In this document: positions 44,675-56,690 of the stretch, in pieces | Layout of the letters: the number at the start of each line of letters is the position of its first letter | Position numbering within the stretch: the stretch's first letter is position 1 | Position numbers and translations under genes: made by a program | The notes under the pieces: model-generated | What the model was told of the DNA's origin: nothing | Seen by the model: the letters and a program-made list of their open reading frames with translations, nothing else | Database searches by the model: none | Source of the DNA: Kondoa malvinella | Taxonomy: Eukaryota > Basidiomycota > Agaricostilbomycetes > Agaricostilbales > Kondoaceae | Assembly (NCBI GenBank): GCA_039545315.1 | Contig: BCIM01000008.1 | Coordinates: forward strand, 62,001-126,000 | Reading direction: 5' to 3' | Length of the DNA stretch: 64,000 bases

Positions 44675-46959
44675 ATGAGCAATGGAACCGTGCAAATCTT
44701 CAAGGCGACCTATAGCAATGTGCCCGTCTATGAAATGCCTTGCAAGGGTGTAGCGGTATGTGTAGCAATGCTCGATGCTCGCACATGCTCATGTATCGGA
44801 CAACAGGTCATGAGAAGGAGATCTGACAGCTGGCTCAACGCTACTCAAATCTTGAAGGTGAGTTTTCGTTGGCCCATTGAGACGTCTCTGAGCATCTGCA
44901 CAGGTCGCTGGCTTTGACAAGCCGCAACGTACTCGTGTGCTTGAACGAGAAGTGCAAAAAGGAACGCATGAAAAGGTTCAAGGTGGATACGGCAAGTACC
45001 AGGGTAAGTTCGCTTAAGGAATGCCATACGAATATGCTGATTAGATGCAAAGGAACATGGGTACCGAGCGAACGAGGTCTTGCTTTGGCTACCCAATACG
45101 GCGTTGATCACCTCTTACAACCCATCATCGATTATGTCGCAACCCAAGATTCTCCACCTCAAGCGCCAAAGCACGTCACTGCGCCTTCTACCCGTGTCAA
45201 AAAGGTCAAACTTGATGCTGACCCCGATCATGCTGGCTCGCCTGGTCCCCGAGCTGCTTCTGCTCGTCAAAATGCAGCTACAAGTAAAGCCGCAGCAAAA
45301 GCAGCAGCAGCACAACATGCCGCTCAAGCAGCGACTGCTGCACAAGCTGCTGCTCATCTGGCTAGTCAAGCACATGCTCAAGCGCAAGCGCAAGCTCAGG
45401 CACAAGCCCGTGTAAATTATTACCAAGAGGAACCTGAGCGCTCTCGCCTGCAGCAAGATGAAGATCGATCGCTGTCACCATCTCCATCAGACGCCTCTTC
45501 GCACTCTCGCACACCTTCACCTATCGAATCAGGCGGCTCTGACTATGACCCGACTGGCACCAATCCAAAAAAGCGCAAGCACGACCAAGCTATAGATCAA
45601 GGTCCTCAGATGGACATGCATCCTGCATCCTCTGCTTCTGGCGGCAACCCAATGCGTTATGCTCGTCTCATTCTGGACTACTTTGTGTCCGAGTCTACCC
45701 AGATCCCTCAATTTCTCGTCTCGCCTCCATCAGACTTTGATGCCAATGTCATTATTGATGACGATGGTCACACTGCTCTGCACTGGGCTTGTGCTATGGG
45801 TCGAATTAGAATCGTCAAGCTTCTTCTAACAGCCGGCGCCGACATCTTCCGCGCCAACGCCATGGGTCAAACAGCACTCATGCGCAGCGTCATGTTTACC
45901 AATAATTACGACTTGCGCAAGTTTCCCGAGCTGTTTGAACTCCTTCATCGATCTACCATCAACATTGACAGTCATGATCGAACCGTTTTCCACTATGTCG
46001 TCGATATCGCTTTGCAAAAAGGGAAAACGCATGCTTCGAGATACTACATGGAGACGATCCTTGTTCGATTGGCCGACTATCCGAGAGAAGTGGCTGATAT
46101 TCTCAACTTTCAAGACAATGAAGGCGAAACTGCTTTGACATTGGCAGCTCGAGCAAGAAGTCGGCGGTTGGTCAAGATCTTGTTGGAGAACAATGCGGAT
46201 GGGAAACTGGCCAACAAGGAGGGAAAGTCAGCCGAAGACTATATCCTCGAAGACGAACGGTTTCGAGCTCCTTCCATCGGTCCTGGTGGTTTGATAGGCG
46301 CTCATGCATACCCTGCCCAACTACACTATTCCGAAACGGGTCAAAGAACAAGCGGACAGGTCATTCCTCAAGTCTCTGGCATGCTCGAATCGCTCGCTAC
46401 TTCTTTCGATACAGAATTACAAGAGAAGGAACGCGATCTCGCTCAGGCCAATTCTTTGCTCACCAACATCCAGAATGAGATAAGCGCTTCTCAGAAGACT
46501 GTCAGTCAGCTAAAGGAGCAATCTGAACAAAGCGACAATGTCGAAGGGCAGGAAAGTCAATTGGAGACTGAGCTAAAAGAACTAATGGCACAACGATTCA
46601 AGATGGGTTGGGAGAAATATGTCGCAGAGGAAGAAGCGAGGAGCCGCAAGATCTCTCAGTCTGGAAATCAAATGCCGCCTGATTTGGCGAGTCTGTACGC
46701 TTTACCTTCTGGATCTGAAGGGTTGTCGCAAGCGTGTGATCAGACGAGAGGGATGATCACCAAGCTGCAGCAAGAGCGCGGGGAGCTGTTCACTCAATAT
46801 GCGTCTTTACAAGCTGAAGCGGGGACGGGTCAAAAGATGGACGACTATAGAAAGTTGGTCGCTTTGGGTTGCAACTTGCCCGTGGGCGATGTCGACAGCA
46901 TTGTGAACGGTTTGCAGGAGACGTTGGAACAGGATCAAGGCAACTTTGGAATGATGTAA
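44675..46959 (+). CDS. MBP1: APSES transcription factor of the Mbp1/Swi4 type
   Basis: Cell-cycle (G1/S) transcription factor. Four exons give an N-terminal APSES/KilA-N domain: [75 protein letters not shown] Lys-Lys-basic and Ala/Gln repeat region follows (45290-45415, QAQAQAQAQ), then a Ser/Pro-rich linker with KKRKHDQ as a likely nuclear signal. Ankyrin repeats follow ([61 protein letters not shown]) and a C-terminal coiled coil ([18 protein letters not shown]) with [16 protein letters not shown]. Length about 690-700 residues, normal for the family. It probably pairs with a Swi6-like partner to form MBF. The 319-bp gap downstream holds only its 3' UTR and that of the next gene. Confidence 0.93.
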
Positions 46960-47278
46960 GGCTTTTTTGGATGCTTGAAAAGGCAAGTTTTGGCTGTATA
47001 TACTTGGGCGAGCATGTTTAGCTGTGCAAATTACAAGGATATTACAATGGTACATGTGCGGCTCTTCAGCATTTCTTGAGGTTCAGGCAGGCGCAGGCCG
47101 TTGAAGTCGATGCGCATAAAGTACATCTCACCTCGCATTGGTGGACAGTCGTTGCGAGCTGCGGAAGCATGAGCAGCGGACTGCCCACGTATTAAGAGCT
47201 TACAGAGCAAGTTGAATCCCAGCATTCAATACGGCAGAACCTGCTGCGCGCTAGTTCTGGCCAATAGACAATGTCTGA

Positions 47279-47791
47279 TCAGGCGCCTAGTCCTTTCTCA
47301 GGTATTGCATCTTCTCTGCAACGTTATTGGGATAGCTTTGCCAATTCGTCAATAGCTGTCCTATGCTTGAAGAGCAAGTGTCATACCTTTTGGCCGTCCA
47401 TACATCTTCACTGCTCGGCCCTAACCTTCTACCAGCCCACCATTCCGCTCTTCTCTGAATCCAAGCTTGATCCCTCTGTTCTTTCGTCAAAGTCTTTGTA
47501 GACATGCAAAATTTAAAGTCTTCAAACTTGCGTTCACAATCTGTAATGTTGCCAAAGCGATGCAAGGATTTTACTTGATTCGGGATTGCTGGTAACAAAC
47601 GCAGACATGAGACACTCCATTCTGGCCGCTCGTAAGGAAGAGAGAGAGGTACAATAGCATAATAGATAACGGTCAAAGAGATCTNGACAAGATGGCATAG
47701 AACCGCCTTCCATGTCGACGCAGGCTGTTTGCAAGGGAATCTCTTGAGCTACTGTTGCATCAAAGGTCCTCTTCGGAGCAGGAGCAGTCAT
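47279..47791 (-). CDS. Emi1-like DUF3128 twin-cysteine protein
   Basis: Three exons, about 125 residues. MTAPAPKRTFDATVAQEIPL leads to PSC-DLFDRYLLCYS and, after a 62-nt intron, FGNITDCERKFEDFKFCMSTK, i.e. twin C-x9-C motifs. RAEWWAGRRLGPSSEDVWTAK completes the DUF3128 domain. Yeast Emi1 and its relatives are small soluble proteins linked to mitochondrial function and induction of meiosis genes. A final intron (donor gtatga, acceptor ttgcag) gives the typical short end REDAIPEKGLGA-stop at 47279; without it a less likely tail stops at 47287. An ambiguous base at 47685 falls in the codon after PSC. Confidence 0.85.
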
Positions 47792-47982
47792 TTCGAGATG
47801 TTTCACAGAATTGGTCAAGAGCAAGGAGCGCATGGAGCGGAATAGAAATATCTTTAAGTGATTGACAGAGACTTTGCCAGGCTTTGAAACTGATGAAGAT
47901 CAATTCATTATGAAGCGCGTCCTGCGCAGATATGCAATCACTAGTTTCGTCCCGCGATACTGCTCCAAATCCTTCAATCTGA

Positions 47983-50005
47983 TCAGATGCATTGCGAGTC
48001 TATAGAGCAAGTCAGCTGGTGAACAATACAATATGCACGAGCAACTCACAGTACTCGTTGCCGACAGTGCACTTGGTCCCGGAGACACATTTGGTAGGAC
48101 CATTGTAGCCTCTAGAACGATGGCAAGTATAGATGTCAGCAAGTTTCGCTTCGGAAAGGCAAGAGACTTACTTTCCACTGAGATGTCGCAAGGGCTTATA
48201 TGAGCGAACCGAAGGAACGACCGAATTTCAGACTTACCCGCATTGAGCCCATTTCTNGAGAAGGGGTTCAGTCTTCAACGTATCACATCACATAGAACAA
48301 ATGACATACAGAAGCAGTNCCAGCAACAGGAGCGGCGGCTGGCTTTGTAGCAGCAGGAGCGGCAGCTTTAGTAGAAGTGACCATGCGAGAAGTGGTGACA
48401 GGCTTGACAGGTGCGTCTTGAGCAGGGGTGGCAGGAACAGTAGAGTTGCCAGAGCTGCCAGATCCTTCGCCGTCTGTTGAGCACATCAGAAATGAAAAAG
48501 GGATTCTAGAAAGATAGAGCTCACTCCAAGGTCTTGGTCCAGGGACAGTGTAAGCCCTGTCTTGAGTTCCCCAAACACCAGGAGCATAGTTCATGCCAGG
48601 ATCCATCATGTCGTATGCACCAGCTGGACAATGGTCAGATCAAGCAGAGTTACGGATAAAAAGCAGACATACGGAAAGCGACAAGAGCATTAGCAGGAGG
48701 GAAGGCACTGCCAGTTCCTTTGACATTCAATTGGATGCAGCCTGAGCAAAGTCAGCAGGGGACCATAGCTGATCGATTGGTCGACTTACTGACGTAGACT
48801 TCAGCTTTACCCTATATGTAGATCGTCAGTCCGGCGACACGAAGACAGTAATGAGACTTACAGGGCCGGAATGAGTTTTGTGCAAAGCAATGTGTTCATG
48901 TCGGAGCAAATATTGACCAGGACGAAGGCTCTTGGGGATAGCTAGTGACCAGCCTTAGTACTCGTGAGTCTCGAAAGAGGAAAGCGACTTGCTGGCAGTC
49001 TGGATAAAATAGATCAGTTTCGCAAAATTGAGCAAGGCAGGAAGTACTTACAGTTGGCTTTCCAGCAATCATGTCGTCAGAAGCCCAACTCGTATAGATC
49101 TTCCCTCCGTCACCGAGACCGTTGTCAATCTGAGAGACATGGAGTTGGAAATCTTCGATTTGGAAATTTTGGCATGTAAAAGGCCACTCACGCCAGCAGG
49201 AAGGAGACCTCTGTAGCCTTCTTCTTGGATCTATAAGCGCAATGAATACAACCCTATAGAGTTGGGAGTGAAACTCACCTTGAACCAGATGTTGCCCTGT
49301 TTGGCATTGAACTAGAACAACATATGTCAATGAATGCGACTAGACGATACATAGATGACGAGTTCACGGTAGTGCAGTCTCCTTTGCAGTCAGCCATGTA
49401 GGACGAGACTGGACCTTTGTGTGAAATGGGCCACTAAAAAAGCATGAACAACCACAAAGACTGTTCGAGGCACTGCAGTAGCGTACAGGGCTTCCTCCAT
49501 TGGTCCATCTAGACAATCATTATGTAGCGATGATCTTACACAGACAATGTGCAAAAACGCTTACTTCATGCTGATTGTGCTACCAGCGGTAACGTCGGCG
49601 ACTTTCGAGGCAGGCTGGTTGGTGTTGGCACCATTGCCTTTGCAAGCGATTTGGTCATCGTCGTAGACTTGCAATGCTGTGAGTTGTGTGAGTACGAGTA
49701 CACTGCTAGAGAGAAGAGACACTTGCGATCGCCGCTGTTGAAGTTACGAGAGATGGTTTGCTTGGTCACTGCTCGAAAGTCAGACGACTACCTCGACGCT
49801 AGCGTTACGCTCACATCCTGGGTCAGACCAAGGATTGCTGAGGCAAAGCAATTAGGTTTTGTCGTTCGGCACAGTGCAGCAAGACTTACCAAGTAGCATG
49901 TTTGACCCCATCCATGTTGGCCTCTGTGATGAATCCATGACCCTTGACGAGCGAGAGGAAAGAGAGGAGAGCGAGAGAAACTGAGAGCCGGCCAGCGGAG
50001 AGCAT
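47983..50005 (-). CDS. AA9 lytic polysaccharide monooxygenase with C-terminal CBM1
   Basis: Secreted copper enzyme that oxidatively cleaves cellulose or related glucans. Signal peptide MLSAGRLSVSLALLSFLSLVKG ends just before HGFITEANMDG, leaving the N-terminal histidine that forms the copper brace. Later blocks: LQVYDDDQIACKGNG, VTAGSTISMKW, PISHKGPVSSYMADC (second brace histidine region), IWFKIQEEGY, IPKSLRPGQYLLRHEHIALH (LRHE..ALH is an AA9 hallmark) and KAEVYVSCIQLNV. A Ser/Thr/Ala/Pro linker leads to the CBM1 cellulose-binding module [30 protein letters not shown]-stop. More than ten exons, including a 6-nt one. Ambiguous bases at 48257 (intron acceptor) and 48319. The enzyme implies growth on plant material. 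Confidence 0.92.
48172..48177 (-). other. 6-nt micro-exon (TGGAAA) of the LPMO gene
   Basis: Flanked in transcript orientation by acatctcag and gtaagtctc. It completes the GGT codon, adds GGA and begins AAA, so that WAQCG joins GKGYNGP exactly as in the CBM1 consensus CGGxGYxGP. Without it the frame is unaffected but two residues of the invariant CGG-x-G loop are lost. Confidence 0.8.
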
Positions 50006-52163
50006 GTTTGATGAATTTGAAATTGAGAGTGTGAAGGTGAAAAGAAGGGAAAGGTGATGGGAACAGGGGTAAGAGAGGCAGGAGGATATAACTGCAGGAC
50101 ATCCTGTGTTGAAACGTGCATCTGTCGCTATGGACACAGATGCAACTTGGCATGCGCTAGAACAGAAGATGTGTGAAAAAAGAAGTACACCTCGATCTGT
50201 CGATTCTCACAAAGTCGCTGCTGACGACAGAGTCCGATGCCATCACGAGCATCACCAGCCCCCTAGCGTAGGAGAAGTGGAAGGTATTGGCTGTACACCT
50301 GCAGGCAAGAGATCCAAGGCGTTGCAATTGATGCCTGAATTGTCGAGATAAAATGCTTGTTTCGGAGCTTTGAATCTTCACCAGTCTGCTGTTGACCGCG
50401 CAGTCCGTACATGAGCGCTTGCCCGTGGGCTGAGACAAGAGATTTCAGAGGGCTCACTCGCTCACGTGCTGGCCTTTGTGCACGCTCCTTCTTTGAGCGG
50501 TGCATTGGTAGATTGACGCGCTCCCTGGTTTGAAGCTGAACCAGCATGCTGTTTCTTCCGAAAGAGCTTTCGCGTCAATTAGACAGCAAAGCATAGCAAT
50601 AGATCTCGTTGCGCTCGCGCTCGGAGCTTGCCTGGATCACCATGACTGCAGAACATATCAGATCGTTTCGCCGGTCTCTGCCATTGCTCTGGCAAAACGC
50701 TCACAGCTAGCGACATGCACGGCAGTAGCAATAAAGCTTGAATTCTCTCGTTGGCCTGGGCCACGACTGCGCGATTGCTCTTTTGACAAGACGTATACAT
50801 CTGGAATCTGGCGACGATAGTCTTCTTGCTGGGCTATTTGCACTTGTCATCGATACACACAAGTTGGCCGTTTCTTCACTTTGATCAAGGTTTCCCATAA
50901 AGGCCGCACGTTGTTATTGCCGCAAGAATTGCCGCACAGCAGTGCTGCCTGTCTTCTGTCGCGATGAAAAATACCTATGCATGCTTCAAGCAAGATGCAA
51001 GCGTTGGGTGCCAATGCTTTGCCGCGGTGCAACGTCTTGTTCGCACCTTGATGCTGTATCAACCGTTCCCGTCGAATGAACTCGTCGTATTTGCTGCACA
51101 GTCTTCAGAGCAGCATCTTGAATTCAAGAGCTCCTGTTGACAAAGTTGAGCGGTTCGAAGGCAGCTTCACACAGTCTTCTCATGACAATTCTTCTCTCTC
51201 CACTCGTCGTATTCAGACTCTTCTGCTCGTGCTTCTCGAGCATGGACGTCCAAGAACTAGAGCAACACCTTTTCTCTCTTCTGCGCAGAATAGCGAGCTG
51301 TTTCTGCTCTTCCATGCTCGGCGCTCCGGCGGCCCATCGGTGTAAACTCGCGCCGTCAGGTTGTAGAAGCGCGACAGACAAGCTCAGACGAGCATAATAC
51401 AAAGCTGATCAAGATAAGTCGGGTCGAGATAATGGAATCTTTCGGACTGCGAAATGCGCGGACTGTAATTGTAGCAATATGTTATGCTGTACCGATGAGA
51501 GAAATCGTTGCAATGCGACAATAGCTGGTCTTGTTCATCTTCTCTGCCTCTTATCTACCGCGCTATCACTTTCCCCGTCACAGACTTGAGCTCCCGGGTG
51601 GAAGCGCACCGCATGATCGATATGAGTCAATGCCATAAGCACAAGCTGTACTCAACCAATCATACGCTCATATGCGACCCGTTGACTCACATTCACTAAT
51701 GCGCTGACTGATGGAGGACCAATACGAGATGGACCAAATCGCAAGAGATCAGAGAAAAGAACACAAGACAAGGCTGCAGATGCGCTGAACACACCCTTGT
51801 TTCGTGATAATAGTCAGGCTAGAGACAATGACCGAAAGACTCAGGCCAAAATAAAGGATTCGGTCACTTTCATGAGATGCAGATGCAGCAGGTCCTCAGA
51901 TAGATTCTGAGCAGTAAATGACATTCTGAAGCCACATAGACAGTGCGAAGAGCTAAGGTGTGAACTTGAGTTGACTTGAGCGAGTCCAGACTGTGAATGA
52001 AAAGTGCGACAGCCTTCTAGATGATAAACTCGAGCGAGACACAGAAGCTGCCACAGTCGCGCGAGGTTCTTGGGAGGTATATAATGATATACAAAGGCTG
52101 TGACAACATAAGAGGTCAGTATGCTAATCCATCGGTAAGATAGCCGACTCACAAATACAATTC
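50006..52163. other. 2.1-kb gene-poor region
   Basis: Largest gap in the window, between the LPMO start and the SPF27 stop. Plus and minus frames of 60-120 codons overlap one another and show no domains, signal peptides or consistent splice joins. No repeats or tRNA-like folds seen. It includes the LPMO promoter, probably long and inducible. Confidence 0.45.
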
Positions 52164-52989
52164 TTACTGCTCGACCGCCAATATCTGCTCCCTCAAATGC
52201 CTTTCCCTCTCCTTCATCTGCTCTACCCTATACTCTAATTGCAAGGTAGCAATCTCCAACTGCGTGTTACCCTCTATCAAGTTTGTCCACTTGTTTTCTA
52301 GCGCTGTTAATTGCGCTCCTGCCGTTTTCTGATATCGCACTGTTAGTAAAGACGGATAGCAGAAACAGAGAACACACTTGTTTCGACTGTCGTTCCCTAT
52401 TAACGCTCTCCACTCTTTCCCTAGTCGTTTCCACTTGCTTTTCCAACCTTTCAATCTCTTTCTCCAACAAGAAGTTTTCAATCCTCCAAGAATTCCCACC
52501 AAATTTCTGCAACAAGGAAACATTGGCCGCTCTTTGTGATTGATATTCAATCATTGCTGCATTGGTTCGGTAGGCATCTTGCCATTCTGTTGCGTCTTCA
52601 TAGGAAGTAGGTAAGGGAGCTCCGTACCGAGCGTTATCTAGACCGTTGGTTGGTGGTTGGGTTGGTTGACCGTTGGATACTCGTTTGTAAGCTTGTTGGA
52701 GGAGGGTGGAAGAAGTGAATGGTTCAGGTAAGGAAGGGACGTTTGAAAAGTCTGACAAGGAGATGCCTTTGAGCTCTAAAGCTATTTCTTGGTTGATGCT
52801 AGAGCGTAGGCCTGTGTATATTGTAGTGTGAGATTGGAGACATGCGACAGGACAGAGTGTCGCAAAGGCAAACCTGGAATGTTGTCTAGATCTCTGTCAT
52901 AGTCTGGGGACAGCGCATCAGCTTGTAGTCTAGTAGACAGCATAAAGGGACAGCTTACAAGGCAGTGCGTCTATAGCTTCAGCTCCCAT
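52164..52989 (-). CDS. Pre-mRNA splicing factor SPF27/BCAS2 (Cwf7-like)
   Basis: Core subunit of the Prp19 complex in the spliceosome, nuclear. MGAEAIDALPY and RDLDNIPGLRSSINQEIALEL come from short 5' exons. The main exon gives ISLSDFSNVPSLPEPFTSS, NARYGAPLPTSYEDATEWQ, a helix NAAMIEYQSQRAANVSLLQKFG, and the coiled coil FLLEKEIERLEKQVETTRER-VESVNRERQSKQ. The last exon continues KTAGAQLTALENKWTNLIEGN to LREQILAVEQ-stop. About 230 residues, the family's usual size. The LQKFG..SW segment and the W...LI..N motif in the C-terminal helix are conserved. The start is 149 bp from the divergent MED10 gene. Confidence 0.9.
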
Positions 52990-53138
52990 GATTGGTTGAC
53001 GCTTGTCTGCTCGTTTCGGGTTAACCTGTCGCGGTCACCTAGCAACAACGAGGTCCTGCTTCTCGCTGCCAATACTCGGACCTACCACTAGTTGGACAGT
53101 CAGACGCCGCTCTAGACAAGCTACAGAGGAAAGCAGTC

Positions 53139-53806
53139 ATGCCAACCTTTGACCCATCACACGATCCCTTTGCACCCGCTACACCAACAGAACCCACGCC
53201 TCTGTCAAACTTGGACGAGACGCTCGCTCAATTATTAACAAGTTACAATCTGTTGGCCAACGCTGTGGGTAACGTTCAAGTCGATGGCCTCGTTGGCGAT
53301 ACCGTGTTCGTCGTCTTGTGTCCCACTCTTTAGGCCGAAATTAATGTGGTAGACTATTAGGACGAGGGTGATTGGACAATTGGCTGAATTGCAACATCAG
53401 GCAAAAGACTTGAATCACGTCCTCATTCCAATGCCCGTTATAGAGTGCGCTTCCCTTTCTCTTTTCTGTCAATGTACCAGTAGCTTAACGCTCTGTGGTA
53501 CCAGGCTAGTGGATCAGGGCAAGAATCCGGGCATGTACAATCGGAGCTTTATCGATAGGACGGCAGCCGAGAATCAGTTTACTAATGGAATCTTTAACGC
53601 TGTCAAAGTGAGTTATTCCTCTCTTTCTCTCTGTCTTTCCCTTTTTATCTTGCTGTGGATGTATTGATGTTGACCTTGTAATTCTGGGGAAATAGGAATA
53701 TAGAGATGATTATGCGAGAGAATTGGCAGTTGCTTTCCCTGCTTTGGCGGATTCGATCGAGTCGACGACGGAGTCGAAGAAGGAAGACGAAGAGATGCAG
53801 CAATAG
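53139..53806 (+). CDS. MED10: Mediator subunit 10
   Basis: Middle-module subunit of the Mediator co-activator of RNA polymerase II. An N-terminal Pro/Thr-rich leader (MPTFDPSHDPFAPATPTEP) precedes the helix LDETLAQLLTSYNLLANAVG. After an intron TRVIGQLAELQHQAKDLNHV leads to IPMPVIE, then LVDQGKNPGMYNRSFIDRTA-AENQFTNGIFNAVKEYRDD, which is the family signature (VDxGxNPxxYxxxFhxxxxxxNQxxxGKxxAhxxFR). It ends ELAVAFPALADSIEST...EEMQQ-stop. Four exons, about 150 residues. The exon-1 donor between 53270 and 53320 is uncertain. Confidence 0.85.
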
Positions 53807-54632
53807 ACTGTTCGACAGGCTATTGGCCATACTTCGCCGCTGCTGCACTATCCAAATGGTTAGCTTTCCTTAACTTGCCACATCCACGGTGTACTCAAAT
53901 GCGACTGTAGTCAAACAAGACCGCATAGGTGATATACGACATGCACAATATATAGTTGCACACCTATCGCTGTAAGTGGTATTCATCGTGCACAACATGC
54001 AAATGTTGATCCAAGTGATAAAGAGCTATTCCATCTCACTCAGTTCCAGTACATCGCATTCAATGCTCTATGTCCTCTGGCTAGTCAAACTGTGTCCTAT
54101 CACACAGGCCATCCATCGGGCGCCTCGCTTCAGCCATGTCAGCCGTACGCTCGGTGCGGGCAAAGGACATCCAGCCAGACGGCTCCAAGCGAAGGGAAGC
54201 TATAAAATGCTGAATGGTGCAGAGAGCCAAGCAAGGCCACAAGAGGCTTCGGGTGTTTTGGTGCATGAACAAATGGTGGTGTATCAAAGAAAGCTACAGA
54301 GCTGCATAAAGGAGCAAGGAAAAGCAAAGCCGCATGCTATTGCTCTGTGAACATGTGTTGCATTGCCTGTTTTTCCTGAAGGCGACGTCTATGACGCTTG
54401 TCAGTCAACCATGAGCTTAATCAATATCGCCATAGTCAGCGACTCTGCCCCTATAGCATCAAAAGTCGCCTAAAAATGGGCAACGAGTACTGCTCTCGCC
54501 GTTAGGTCCTGACGGTCATCATACAAGAGCAAAGTAACGAGCATGATGCATCTTTATTTTCACATTGCACAGCTTGTATCGGATTTGGGTACAGACATGC
54601 ACCGCAAAAGTGAGATTCGTGTGGTCCGAGGC
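53807..54632. other. Convergent intergenic region
   Basis: Between the MED10 stop and the stop of the gene at 54633. A 124-codon plus frame (53976-54350) has no features. One AAAGTCGCC copy occurs at 54462-54470. Confidence 0.4.
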
Positions 54633-56585
54633 TCAATCAGAGCCTAGCAAATCGAGATCCAGTGCCTTCTTGCGATTTAAGCGTGTCATAAGATCTAGAG
54701 CTTCACCCCAAATCGGATCAGCTGCTGTCGGCACCATACCAGTTGATTCACCGAGGCTGAAAGATTGATGATGCCTCTTCTTTTTGGACGGCTTGGCGAT
54801 CTTACGAGCCGGTGCAGCATCTACTGCATCAACACAAGAGAGAAGAGACTGAGCAGATCTGATGTCTTGTCCGCTAGACATTTCAAGCTCTTCAGACGTA
54901 ACCGATAATTCACCATTTGCTGCAAGCTGGCAACAAGGTGTCAGCCAATCGGGCTGCTTGTGAACTTTTAGACCTACTTTTCTCAGTTGCGCCTTATACT
55001 TCCCCTTGTGCAATGCGTCGGTGACAGAGACATTACGGGATGTTGCTCCTGGAGGCGGAAGAAAGTCTAGAGAAGCGGAAGTGGTCTTCCACAATTCGCC
55101 AATCGCAATCCTGTAGGCATATCGAGGAGTGGTACCTAGCTCTATGGCCAATTCGCGGTATATTGCGTGCGTTGAATCAGGAACACGGTCCCCTAGCTGA
55201 AATGCCCAAGGTCAGCGCAGCAGAAGATAGCGATATCGACATACCCAAGTATTGTTTGGACCACACATGTAAAGAGCTCGAACACTGGTCTGGATCTTCA
55301 TATACCCATCGAAATCAAGAGAACCCTTGCCATGCGACCCGTCCGCCCTTTGCTTGCACAATCCACCATCAGCGAGGAAGCAGCTCTTAACTCCGGCCTT
55401 GACAACGTGTTCGATCAGATATCCAATTTGGTCCGGAAGGCGCGGTCTTTCAGCGGCGAAGTAGGTCCAGGCACCCCAATGAGAACCTGTACCATATATT
55501 CAGCTTACTGTTACTGCGAAAACGGCACTGCGCTCACTTTTGAGCTTTTCTCTTCCGACTGCACGGTTCACGCTGTGGCCATCCTTCCAGTGCTCTCCCG
55601 CTCTTCTTGAGCACAAGTTCGACCAGCCATCATAGAGCAATGATCGTCCGCCGATATCGAACAGAGAAGCGGCTTCTGCGATAGCGCAATGTTCTTCGTA
55701 GTTGAACCAGTCCGTCGTCTGGGTAAGCATGGACACAGCTGGCAGTACATGCTGTACATTTGTCAGCGGATGTCAATTGAGGTGCTGCGAAGCTGACCGA
55801 AATCAAAAAGTAACAGCCAGGATGATCAACATCTGTCATGAGGCGTCGGTGAGCTATCATGACTCTCCAGTCGAATTTTGCCTTGGGGTCGTCCTTGACT
55901 GCCCATCTGCAAATGCTCAGCACTCTCAGGTCGATCGTACAGTATCAAAAGGTACGCACTGCATAACTGCCTTATAAAGGTCCGAGTCATTACCATCGTT
56001 GTGATCAGGCTGCTGCTCCAGACAGGCGTGCAAGAACGATACGATCGCAAAGCTGATAGGTCTGTCCACTCCTGCGACTGAGATGTGCGTAACTGGTTCG
56101 AAAAGCCAGGCTGCGAAAGAGACTGATTTAAAAGATGTCAAGGGTTCAAGTAGCGTCGGATGAGCATGGGAGCGTCTGGGAGCGTGTTTGAGCAGAATTC
56201 AGCTGTACCGAGAACGTATTCACTGGTAATAATCTGGATTTCGATCCAGCAGCATGGCCGAGAGAAGGTTGTTCAGTTTTAGGATCTGAAGAGCGCATAT
56301 CAGAATAGAATGTTGTCGTATGTGCGGAGCTTTATTGACCTTAGCATCGTCGAATGCTGTTCGAACTCGAGGCAGATAAGTCTCACTAACGAGAGCGCGA
56401 CAAGGTTCCAATTTAGCCGCTTCTTGACCCGCTTTGTAGTCTTCTAGGTCGACTTCTGCGTCTTCTTCATCCTGCTCCGCTTGTCGCGGGAGCTCGTTCT
56501 CCTCCGAGTCATTGAGGAAAGAAGGTAGTTTGGGTTCTGCGCGTTTGCGCTTGCCCTTAGATGATTGGGAGGTAACACTGCTCAT
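54633..56585 (-). CDS. Uncharacterised multi-exon protein
   Basis: Six or more exons that join consistently. Exon 1: MSSVTSQSSKGKRKRAEPKL (basic, possible nuclear signal), an acidic stretch (EQDEEDAEVDLED) and LQILKLNNLLSAMLLDRNPDYYQ. A 48-nt intron (donor gtgaat, acceptor cccag) then gives RSHAHPTLLEPLTSFKSVSF-AAWLFEPVTHISV. Later exons carry FDWRVMIAHRRLMTDVDHPG, DWFNYEEHCAIAEAASLFDIGG, SHWGAWTYFAAERPRLPDQIGY, VRALYMCGPNNTW joined to LGDRVPDSTHAIYRELAIEL. The tail is KPSKKKRHHQSFSLGES and ends LDLDLLGSD-stop. About 500 residues, soluble, basic ends; looks nuclear or nucleolar. I do not recognise the family. The start lies 105 bp from the divergent gene at 56691. Confidence 0.65.
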
Positions 56586-56690
56586 AGTACAAGATCAAAG
56601 CTCGACAAGATCCCAGCGAAGGTGAGCGAGCGTTCGACGTTTGTGACAAACACCTGTTGACCGCAAACAACAATCAAAGCTTGGAGTCAA

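Noticed and set aside
25202..48319. Four single ambiguous bases (25202, 47685, 48257, 48319) as biological variation
   Set aside because: Isolated N calls are most simply assembly uncertainty; none changes a gene assignment.
50500..51420. Overlapping frames in the 2.1-kb gap, considered as a possible transposon remnant or ncRNA
   Set aside because: No terminal repeats, target-site duplications, transposase or reverse-transcriptase motifs, and no recognisable RNA fold by eye.
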